Positions 1-6,608 of a DNA stretch of 64,000 nt are shown here, piece after piece; the first letter of the stretch is position 1; the number at the start of each line of letters is the position of its first letter. The notes beneath the pieces were generated by a model. It made no database searches, was not told where the DNA came from, and worked only from the letters and a program-made list of their open reading frames with translations. The position numbers were made by a program, and so were the translations under genes. The DNA is from Thalassotalea sp. 273M-4 (GTDB lineage: Bacteria; Pseudomonadota; Gammaproteobacteria; Enterobacterales; Alteromonadaceae), in NCBI RefSeq assembly GCF_041410465.1, contig NZ_CP166961.1, forward strand, positions 1,240,001 to 1,304,000, given 5' to 3'.

Positions 1-1998
1 ATGAAAATAGCGGATGAATTGAATTTTAATTCCCGAGCCTTAAAATTAGACATAGAACACTTACCTCAATTGCGTTGTCCCTGTATTTTGCATTGGGACA
101 TGAATCATTTTGTGGTGCTTAAAAAAGTGAAAAAAGATTCGGTGATAATCCATGACCCAGCGACGGGGTTAATTACCTTATCATTTGCTGAATTTGCAAA
201 ACATTTTACCGGCGTTGCTCTCGAGTTAATCCCAAATAAAAAATTTACCCTAGCAGAGCATAAAACTAAGATACGATTTCGCGATTTTTACAGTCGTATT
301 GAACACTTGTTTCCTATCTTACTAAAACTGTTTCTACTGTCTTTGCTGTTGCAGGTTTTTGCTTTAACGTCGCCTTATTACATGCAATTGGTGGTCGATA
401 AGGTATTGATGAGTCAAGATCAACACTTATTGGTGGTGCTTGCGCTTGGTTTTGGCCTATTGGGGATCATTGACTTGATCACTCGAGCATTACGCTCATT
501 GGTGTTATTGCACTTTAGCCACTCTTTTAATATGCAAATGGGGGCTAATGTCTTTAGGCATTTGATTCACCTGCCTTTGGGCTTTTTTCAAAAGCGTCAC
601 ATCGGAGACATTGTTTCACGGTTTGGCTCATTAAAATACATCAACGACATGATGACTACCGGGATTATCGAAGCGCTTATCGATGGTCTTATGGCGATTG
701 CCACCTTGGTGATGATTTTTATTTACAGTCCTCAACTGGCGGTCGTCGTCTTGATTGCCGTGTTACTCTATGGCCTTATACGATTACTCAGCTTTCCCGC
801 CTATAAACGCTTAAATGAAGAAGAAATTGTTGCTAAAGCGAAAGAGCAAAGCAATTTTATGGAAACCGTAAGAGGGATGCAAAGCATTAAACTTTTTTCA
901 AAACAAACGCAACGACAGAATCTTTGGCAAAATCAATACAGCGCCCATTTAAATTGCACCATCAAAGTTGGGAAATTTCATATTCAGTTTCGTTGGCTAA
1001 ACGATCTTATTTTTGCCATTGAAAATGTCGTGGTCATTTACCTGGCAGCGTTAACCGTAATGTCGGGCAGTTTGAGTGTAGGGATGCTGTTTGCCTTTAT
1101 CAGTTATAAAAAGCACTTTTTAGAGCGCATCATCAGCCTTATTGAGAAAGTGATCGAATTTAAAATGCTTAGCTTACACTTTTCTCGCCTTGCGGATATT
1201 GTTTATCACCAAGAAGAGAGTTTATCTGGTCAAGTCAGCCCAAGCAAAAGTGGCCATTCCTTGCTACCCGCAAAGATTCATTCTAAAACACAATGCCCTG
1301 TGCATTTTCAGTTAAACAATATGTGTTATCGTTTTTCAGATGAAGAGCCTTGGCTGTTAAATAATGTCAATTTACATATAGAACAAGGCGAAAATGTCGC
1401 TATTATTGGCGCTTCTGGTTGTGGCAAGACTACCATGTTAAAGCTTATGTTGGGTTTGTATCGTCCATCTCAAGGCCATGTTCATTATCAACAACAGGAT
1501 ATTAACCAACTGGGATTGGCGAATTATCGCAACCAAATCGCTGCGGTAATGCAAGACGATCAATTGTTAAGTGGTACCATTGCTGAAAATATCAGTTTTT
1601 TTAATGAGCAAATTGATACCAATAAGATGATGCAAGTCGCTGCCATTGCCTGCATCCACCAAGACATTATGGCGATGCCAATGAGCTATAATTCACTTAT
1701 CGGCGATATGGGCAATACCTTGTCCGGTGGCCAGAAGCAGCGGCTGCTTTTGGCAAGAGCGCTATATCAGCAACCTAAAATTTTATTTTTAGATGAAGCA
1801 ACCAGCCATTTAGATGTCGGCTTAGAAAAGAAAGTGAGCGAGGCCATTAATAAGCTTAATATTTCACGGATTATTATCGCTCATCGAATCGAAACCATCA
1901 GGGCCGCTGATAAAGTCTATTTGTTATCAAAAGGTCGGTTGAAACGGATCCCTAGAGAGCATTTTAAACTTGCGCCAGCGCCTGAAAAACCAGTTTGA
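1..1998 (+). CDS. C39 peptidase-containing ABC exporter (5' truncated by window edge)
   Basis: Peptide exporter that combines substrate cleavage and ATP-driven export in the inner membrane. Residues 1-85 are the second half of a C39 peptidase domain: catalytic His36 (in NHFVV) and Asp52 (in HDPAT) are present with the usual spacing of 16, but the catalytic-Cys half is absent. The true start therefore lies left of the window, roughly 60-70 codons away by family comparison, and the ATG at base 1 is internal. About 100-390 form the membrane domain. The nucleotide-binding domain has Walker A GASGCGKT (470-477), signature LSGGQ (574-578) and Walker B ILFLDEA (594-600). Family members (CvaB/RaxB type) cut double-glycine leaders of bacteriocins, microcins or RTX-related peptides. 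No membrane-fusion partner or double-glycine precursor is visible in the window. The next gene lies 197 bases downstream with its own candidate promoter. Confidence 0.93.
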   Translation: MKIADELNFNSRALKLDIEHLPQLRCPCILHWDMNHFVVLKKVKKDSVIIHDPATGLITLSFAEFAKHFTGVALELIPNKKFTLAEHKTKIRFRDFYSRIEHLFPILLKLFLLSLLLQVFALTSPYYMQLVVDKVLMSQDQHLLVVLALGFGLLGIIDLITRALRSLVLLHFSHSFNMQMGANVFRHLIHLPLGFFQKRHIGDIVSRFGSLKYINDMMTTGIIEALIDGLMAIATLVMIFIYSPQLAVVVLIAVLLYGLIRLLSFPAYKRLNEEEIVAKAKEQSNFMETVRGMQSIKLFSKQTQRQNLWQNQYSAHLNCTIKVGKFHIQFRWLNDLIFAIENVVVIYLAALTVMSGSLSVGMLFAFISYKKHFLERIISLIEKVIEFKMLSLHFSRLADIVYHQEESLSGQVSPSKSGHSLLPAKIHSKTQCPVHFQLNNMCYRFSDEEPWLLNNVNLHIEQGENVAIIGASGCGKTTMLKLMLGLYRPSQGHVHYQQQDINQLGLANYRNQIAAVMQDDQLLSGTIAENISFFNEQIDTNKMMQVAAIACIHQDIMAMPMSYNSLIGDMGNTLSGGQKQRLLLARALYQQPKILFLDEATSHLDVGLEKKVSEAINKLNISRIIIAHRIETIRAADKVYLLSKGRLKRIPREHFKLAPAPEKPV

Positions 1999-2087
1999 TT
2001 TTTACAATAGTCTGATTTTATTGATTTTGGTTTTTATTGATGGCATGTGGTATAAGAGTGTAAAGTGGTAATAATAAAGTTAAAAAC

Positions 2088-2116
2088 TTGATAAATTCGA
2101 ACAAAAGTGAAATTAT
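2088..2116 (+). promoter_or_regulatory. Candidate sigma70 promoter of the repeat-protein gene
   Basis: TTGATA (2088-2093) and AATTAT (2111-2116) are separated by 17 bases. They match 5/6 and 4/6 of the sigma70 consensus. Transcription would start near 2123, about 70 bases before the ATG at 2196. Assigned by eye only. Confidence 0.4.
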
Positions 2117-2131
2117 CTACAAGTACTTTTG

Positions 2132-2153
2132 GTCTATGTAGTTATCCATAGAC
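2132..2153 (+). promoter_or_regulatory. Inverted repeat in the 5' leader, possible operator
   Basis: GTCTATG (2132-2138) and CATAGAC (2147-2153) form a perfect 7-bp inverted repeat around an 8-base spacer. It lies just downstream of the candidate promoter and 42 bases before the ATG at 2196. The position suits a repressor site or a small leader hairpin. No regulator is identified. Confidence 0.4.
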
Positions 2154-2195
2154 AGAGTGTTTGATGGTGGTTGAAATACATTAAGGAATCAAGTT

Positions 2196-2669
2196 ATGAG
2201 TTTTTTGAAGAAATATTTTTTATCGGCAGCGTTAAGCGCTCTTGTTTTAAGTTTGATGGTGAGCCTACCAGCTAAGGCTGAAGTAAATCCATTTGAAGCC
2301 CAAAATGTGGTGGCATCTTCCGATTTTGACGGTCATGAAGGCAAATGCGGTGAGGGTAAAGCCAAAGGCAAGTGCGGCGAAGGCAAATGCGGTGAAGGCA
2401 AAGCCAAAGGCAAGTGCGGCGAAGGCAAATGCGGTGAAGGTAAAGCCAAAGGCAAGTGCGGCGAAGGCAAATGCGGTGAAGGTAAAGCCAAAGGCAAGTG
2501 CGGCGAAGGCAAATGCGGTGAAGGTAAAGCCAAAGGCAAGTGCGGCGAAGGCAAATGTGGTGAAGGTAAAGCCAAAGGCAAGTGCGGCGAAGGCAAATGC
2601 GGTGAAGGTAAAGCCAAAGCTAAAGTTAAAGAAAAAGCCAAAGAAGAAGCCAAGTGTGGTGAGCACTAA
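2196..2669 (+). CDS. HvfA-like Sec-exported Cys-rich repeat protein (putative RiPP metallophore precursor)
   Basis: A 157-residue protein. Residues 1-28 are a Sec signal peptide (KK, hydrophobic core, cleavage near AKA-E). After a short spacer (29-47) come six exact copies of the 14-residue unit EGKCGEGKAKGKCG (48-131) and a seventh partial one, ending in a Lys/Glu-rich tail with AKCGEH. There are 14 cysteines and seven EGKCG pentapeptides. EGKCG repeats behind a Sec signal are the hallmark of HvfA, whose cysteines are converted in Haemophilus to copper-binding oxazolone/thioamide groups by an MNIO (DUF692) enzyme with a partner protein. No such enzyme is in this window, so modification is inference; it may be encoded elsewhere, or the protein may bind metal through free thiols. 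The RBS AAGGA (2183-2187) supports this start, and a terminator follows at 2696. The repeat makes every other frame open, including antisense; those are shadows. Confidence 0.8.
   Translation: MSFLKKYFLSAALSALVLSLMVSLPAKAEVNPFEAQNVVASSDFDGHEGKCGEGKAKGKCGEGKCGEGKAKGKCGEGKCGEGKAKGKCGEGKCGEGKAKGKCGEGKCGEGKAKGKCGEGKCGEGKAKGKCGEGKCGEGKAKAKVKEKAKEEAKCGEH
2337..2618 (+). repeat. 42-bp in-frame tandem repeat (6 full copies plus a partial 7th)
   Basis: Units start at 2337, 2379, 2421, 2463, 2505 and 2547, with a partial copy from 2589. Copies 3, 4 and 5 are identical at DNA level. Copies 1, 2 and 6 each differ from them at one base, all synonymous. Such identity suggests recent expansion or homogenisation and likely copy-number variation between strains. 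Confidence 0.95.
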
Positions 2670-2695
2670 GCCCTAAACGTGATTATTTTATACTT

Positions 2696-2720
2696 AAAAG
2701 CAGCTTCGGCTGCTTTTTTT
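2696..2720 (+). terminator. Intrinsic terminator after the repeat-protein gene
   Basis: GCAGC (2700-2704), a TTCG tetraloop and GCTGC (2709-2713), flanked by A4 and a run of seven T. A stable UUCG-loop hairpin that closes the unit 27 bases after the stop. Confidence 0.9.
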
Positions 2721-2766
2721 ATCGAAGCTTCTTTATACCAATCCCATTAAGTTTTTGCACAACACT

Positions 2767-2860
2767 GAGTGATATCAGAGGTTCATTAACACGTTAAATT
2801 TTTTTGCATCGTATTCTATGGTACAAAAATTTAAAACCATTAATAAATATCTGATGCACT
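2767..2860. repeat. MITE-like imperfect inverted repeat
   Basis: The left arm (about 2767-2810) and right arm (about 2821-2860) are imperfect reverse complements over roughly 42 bases. Shared blocks are AGTG, ATCAGA, ATTAA and AAATTTTT. It sits in a non-coding gap just after a terminator, contains no ORF, and is preceded by TATACCAATCCCATTAAG (2734-2751), a kind of sequence I associate with dispersed repeats in Alteromonadales. No second copy was seen in the window. Confidence 0.5.
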
Positions 2861-3103
2861 GCCATAAAAAAAATACCCAAGGTATGCCACAATTCATCGG
2901 GTGATCAAACCGTGATATGTTTTTGCTTGCGCGCACAAATCGTCGTTAACCAGTTCGCCGACTTGCATGCTTAAGTGATTGAACTAAGTTTATTCAAGAA
3001 ACTCACAATTATTGCACTTGGGTTTACTAAGCTATGTGTTGTTTAAGCATCATCTAAATAGCTAAAAAAATAGCGCGAATAATACACTTGGTTTCTAAAC
3101 GAT

Positions 3104-3123
3104 TTGGCGTTGATTAACGCCAA
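3104..3123 (+). promoter_or_regulatory. Perfect inverted repeat just upstream of fdhD
   Basis: TTGGCGTT (3104-3111), loop GATT, AACGCCAA (3116-3123): an 8-bp perfect stem ending 24 bases before the fdhD ATG and 10 bases before its AAGG RBS. It lacks a T-run, so an operator or leader hairpin is more likely than a terminator. Confidence 0.45.
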
Positions 3124-3147
3124 TTTAAATGCATTAAGGCTTGGATA

Positions 3148-4056
3148 ATGAATGATAATAATTTGCCGGGATATGATATTTATACAAATGAGTGTGACGT
3201 CGGGATTCGGCAAGTAAATAAGGTTCGTATTAATGCCAATCCACACTTGAACAAAGAAGTCTGTGCGGACGCTGTGGCCATTGAAGAACCATTACAAATT
3301 ATTTTACGTTGGTACTCAGAACACGGCGAATTAACCGATAAAGAATTTACTATTACGATGCGAACGCCAGGGCAAGATCGCCAGTTGGCAGTGGGCTTGC
3401 TTAATAGTGAAGGAATTATTAATCATTATCAGCAAGTTGAAAATGTCATTCACCCTGAAAGTTCAAATGGCCAAGAACCCAATAAAGTTGAGGTGCAATT
3501 AGCGCCCGGTGTGATCCCTGATTGGCAACAATACCAACGCCATCTTACAATGCAATCAAGCTGCGGTATTTGTGGTAAAACGTCTTTGCAATCGTTGGAG
3601 TTAAAACAAACGCCATCTTTAGATAAAGAGTCTCACTGGTTAAGCATCGAGACCGTGCTTCGTTTAAGCGCTACCATGCGAGAGCAGCAACGCACTTTTT
3701 TGCAAACAGGGGGAGTACACGCGGTTGGTCTTTTTGATCAGTTGGCCACTTTGCACCTTATTCGAGAAGATGTTGGACGTCATAATGCCATGGATAAGCT
3801 TATTGGTGCTTTTTTAGGCATGCCTGAGTTGCACCAACTGAGTAAAAAAGTGGTTGTTTTAAGTGGCCGAATAAGCTTTGAATTGGTGCAAAAAGCCTTG
3901 ATGGCCGGTTTTCCGGTGATAGTTGCAGTCGGTGCACCATCTTCTTTGGCCATCTCGGTGGCACAACGATTTGATATGACATTAATCGGCTTTGTATCCG
4001 CAAAAGGGTTTAATGTCTACCATGGCGCTTGGCGATTAAAAAAAGTTAGCTCATGA
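3148..4056 (+). CDS. fdhD: Formate dehydrogenase accessory sulfurtransferase FdhD
   Basis: FdhD passes sulfur from a cysteine desulfurase to the molybdenum or tungsten bis-MGD cofactor, which is required for active formate dehydrogenase. The 302-residue protein has the typical length and signatures: SSCGICGK around 138-145 (the redox-active Cys pair), GGVHAVGLFD near 190 and REDVGRHNAMDKLIG near 209. The ATG at 3148 follows AAGG (3134-3137). It is the first gene of the formate island on the plus strand, about 220 bases ahead of the tungstate transporter, fitting a role in maturing the FdhA encoded at 12569. No terminator was seen after it. Confidence 0.96.
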   Translation: MNDNNLPGYDIYTNECDVGIRQVNKVRINANPHLNKEVCADAVAIEEPLQIILRWYSEHGELTDKEFTITMRTPGQDRQLAVGLLNSEGIINHYQQVENVIHPESSNGQEPNKVEVQLAPGVIPDWQQYQRHLTMQSSCGICGKTSLQSLELKQTPSLDKESHWLSIETVLRLSATMREQQRTFLQTGGVHAVGLFDQLATLHLIREDVGRHNAMDKLIGAFLGMPELHQLSKKVVVLSGRISFELVQKALMAGFPVIVAVGAPSSLAISVAQRFDMTLIGFVSAKGFNVYHGAWRLKKVSS

Positions 4057-4286
4057 TGCGTATACTGGCGCTGATATCGCGTTAACACCATTAAATTAAG
4101 CGTTGCTGGGTATTGCTCAGATGACTTACTCAAATAGCGATTTATGAGTATTTTTAGTCACTTATTGCGCTGGCTCAATGTCAATCTAAACGCGATGTAT
4201 TCTTTTTTGCATTTCTCTCTAGTCTAATCATACTTAATTAACTAACGGAAAAGCTTAATGATTTATACGATATCGGGATTATGGTT

Positions 4287-5102
4287 ATGCGAGTAAATAG
4301 GTGCTTATGGTTTGTTATTTGTTCGTTGGGATTGTCTTTTTTTGCCTTCAGTACCAGCGCCTCCAATATTATAAAAATGGCTACCACCACAAGCACTGAA
4401 AATTCCGGTCTTTTAGCCAACATTCTGCCGGTATTTGAGCACCACACAGGTTTTCAAGTACATGTTATTGCCACCGGTTCTGGTAACGCCTTACGCCTTG
4501 CTAGAGCAGGGGATGTCGATGTTGTGATGACACATGCACCAGCGGCAGAGGCCAAATTCATCGCACAGGGATATGGTTCAGTTGCCAGAGAATTTATGGC
4601 AAATGATTTCGTTATTCTTGGCCCTATTGACGACCCTCTTGATATTGCCGCCAGTGCGGATGCCACCCAAGCCTTTCAAAAAATCGCAAAGCACAATGTT
4701 GTTTTTGTTTCTCGCGGGGACGATTCGGGTACCGAACAAAAAGAATTATCTATTTGGCTTAAAAGCGGAGTCGAGAACAATTTTTCAAACTACAAATCGG
4801 TTGGCCAAGGAATGGGGAAAACCCTACTTATTGCCGATTCATTGCAAGCCTATACTTTATCTGATCGTGGCACTTTTTTAACCTATCAAGATAAAGTGGA
4901 TTTAACCATTGCATTTCAAGGCTCAAAAGAGCTGACAAACCCATATCAAATCATTTTATTAAACAAACAAAAGTACCCTGAGCTTAATCATCTGGGTGCC
5001 CAAGCACTAAGCGATTGGCTTGTCAGCGAGCAAGGACAACAGTTAATCAATGGTTATCAAGTTCACGGTGAACAACTTTTTAAGGCTAACTACCAACCAT
5101 GA
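4287..5102 (+). CDS. tupA: Tungstate ABC transporter substrate-binding protein TupA
   Basis: Periplasmic receptor that delivers tungstate to TupBC. Residues 1-25 are a Sec signal peptide. The mature start carries TTTSTENSGLL, the oxyanion-binding signature of TupA, and ATGSGNALRLARAGDVDVV follows, characteristic of tungstate rather than molybdate receptors. I chose ATG 4287 (271 aa) because GGGA lies 8 bases upstream; ATG 4281 is in frame but has GGGA only 2 bases away. The stop overlaps the tupB ATG by 4 bases. Its place between fdhD and the cofactor gene mobB-moeA suggests it supplies tungsten for the formate dehydrogenase downstream. Confidence 0.94.
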   Translation: MRVNRCLWFVICSLGLSFFAFSTSASNIIKMATTTSTENSGLLANILPVFEHHTGFQVHVIATGSGNALRLARAGDVDVVMTHAPAAEAKFIAQGYGSVAREFMANDFVILGPIDDPLDIAASADATQAFQKIAKHNVVFVSRGDDSGTEQKELSIWLKSGVENNFSNYKSVGQGMGKTLLIADSLQAYTLSDRGTFLTYQDKVDLTIAFQGSKELTNPYQIILLNKQKYPELNHLGAQALSDWLVSEQGQQLINGYQVHGEQLFKANYQP

Positions 5103-5806
5103 GTGAAGGCTGGTTTACATTATTTGCCGAAGCGATGACCTTGTTGGTCTCGCTTGACCAAGAGTTATGGTCAATCATCAAGGTATCATTTCAAGTCTCC
5201 TTGTTTGCCCTAATGTTAACGATAGTGCCTTGTTTGTTGCTCGGGTTTGTTTTGGCGTTTAGTCAATTTCGTGGTCGTTGGTTACTTACATCGACCATTC
5301 AAACGATGCAGTCGGTTCCAACCGTGGTCATAGGTTTATTGGTGTACATATTACTCACACGACAGGGTCCCTTAGGTGATTTGCAATGGTTATTTACCCA
5401 AAAAGCTATGGTGCTAGGTCAAATCCTGATTTGTGTTCCCATTCTTATTTCCTTATCGCAAGGGGCTTTTACCCATATTGATAAAAGAGTTTGGGAAACC
5501 TCAAGAACCCTTGGGCGCAATGTACTGAGTAGCATATTGTTATGTTGTCGCGAGCTTAAAGTACCATTACTGTTAACGGTGATCACCGCATTTAGCCGCA
5601 TTATTACTGAGGTAGGTTGCTCGATGATGGTCGGTGGTAATATTCTAAATGCCACTCGCAATATTCCCACCGCGATTGCGTTAGAAACCAGCAAAGGGCA
5701 ATTTGCGCAGGCGGTCGCGCTTGGCATGGTACTGCTCTTGCTCAGTTTAGTGTTGAATTTGTTGCTTTCTACAATGCGCGGACACGCGCAGGTTAGGAGC
5801 TATTAA
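5099..5806 (+). CDS. tupB: Tungstate ABC transporter permease TupB
   Basis: Inner-membrane channel subunit of the tungstate importer. The 235 residues contain about five to six hydrophobic segments and the BPD permease coupling region (ETSRTLGRN near 137-145) followed by a conserved helix, VPLLLTVITAFSRIITEVG. Start ATG 5099 overlaps the tupA stop (ATGA), so translation is coupled. tupC starts one base after the tupB stop. Family and neighbours make tungstate the expected substrate; molybdate cannot be excluded from sequence alone. Confidence 0.93.
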   Translation: MSEGWFTLFAEAMTLLVSLDQELWSIIKVSFQVSLFALMLTIVPCLLLGFVLAFSQFRGRWLLTSTIQTMQSVPTVVIGLLVYILLTRQGPLGDLQWLFTQKAMVLGQILICVPILISLSQGAFTHIDKRVWETSRTLGRNVLSSILLCCRELKVPLLLTVITAFSRIITEVGCSMMVGGNILNATRNIPTAIALETSKGQFAQAVALGMVLLLLSLVLNLLLSTMRGHAQVRSY

Positions 5807-5807
5807 A

Positions 5808-6608
5808 ATGAATTTTTTCGCTTGGCTTCAAGCTCGTAGACAAAGTCGCGTCAATAAGCGCTTTGCTGAAGCTAATCGCCTAAACACATCTGGTCAAGCA
5901 CACCTTGAGGGGCAAAATATTGTTGTGCATTTTAATGGTCAGCTATTGTTTAGTATTGAGTCTTTGTGTTTTGCTCAGCAAGATACCATCTTATTGCAAG
6001 GCGAAAATGGTGCCGGTAAAACCACCTTAATGAAGCTACTTGCAGGTTTAGCTAAGCCAAGTTTAGGGCAAATAACACCACATGGCTTTCCTTTCGGTGG
6101 ACGGGCTTTGGTTGCCAAAGCAACCTATTTACATCAAACACCGTATGTCTATTCCGGTACCGTGTTAGACAATTTAAAAATGGCAATGCCATTGCTTAGT
6201 CGCTATCAAAGTCGCTATAGCGCAACATTAAAACACATCATTAACATGGCGGGATTAAATCATTTGCTAGACACCCCAGCAACGTATTTATCGGGTGGAG
6301 AAAAGCAACGATTAGCGTTAGCCCGAGTGTGTTTAATTCAGCCAAAGTTGCTGTTACTTGATGAGCCTACCGCCAATATGGATAGAGAGTCGATAGCCTT
6401 GATGGTGAACATGATCCGCCAATTACAGCAGCAACAAACAGGCTTAATGATCGTTAGTCACCAACATAACGATTTAGCCGCTTTATGCCAACAGCACTGG
6501 TTGCTAACCAATAAGCGCTTAACGGTATGTCGCAAACCAGAGGAAGTGAGCAATAACAATTCCCCGAAACCTTATTCGTCTAACTTGGTAGGTAAAATCC
6601 ATGACTGA
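5808..6608 (+). CDS. tupC: Tungstate ABC transporter ATP-binding protein TupC
   Basis: Cytoplasmic ATPase that powers TupB. The 266 residues show Walker A GENGAGKT (65-72), signature LSGGEKQR, Walker B LLLLDEPT followed by the D-loop NMD, and an H-loop (VSHQHND). An N-terminal extension of about 30 residues (Arg-rich) precedes the usual start of the domain. It begins one base after tupB and overlaps the mobB-moeA gene by 8 bases, so tupABC and mobB-moeA form one tightly packed unit. No ModC-like C-terminal TOBE domain is seen. Confidence 0.93.
   Translation: MNFFAWLQARRQSRVNKRFAEANRLNTSGQAHLEGQNIVVHFNGQLLFSIESLCFAQQDTILLQGENGAGKTTLMKLLAGLAKPSLGQITPHGFPFGGRALVAKATYLHQTPYVYSGTVLDNLKMAMPLLSRYQSRYSATLKHIINMAGLNHLLDTPATYLSGGEKQRLALARVCLIQPKLLLLDEPTANMDRESIALMVNMIRQLQQQQTGLMIVSHQHNDLAALCQQHWLLTNKRLTVCRKPEEVSNNNSPKPYSSNLVGKIHD

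Larger units (their letters stand above)
2670..3147. other. Intergenic region between the repeat-protein gene and fdhD
   Basis: This 478-base gap holds the terminator (2696-2720), the MITE-like palindrome (2767-2860) and the hairpin before fdhD (3104-3123). Between 2864 and 3103 I see no convincing gene, RNA or repeat; short ORFs there lack an RBS and any recognisable protein. Confidence 0.6.

Noticed and set aside
2337..2618. CRISPR-like array
   Set aside because: The repeats are directly joined, in frame and coding, with no spacers.
2265..2676. Long open frames in other frames and antisense across the repeat gene (for example 2293-2676 plus and 2265-2666 minus)
   Set aside because: They exist only because the 42-bp repeat has no stops in several frames; they lack an RBS and signal peptide.
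3043..3246. 67-codon minus-strand frame before fdhD
   Set aside because: Overlaps the fdhD start, no RBS and no recognisable protein.
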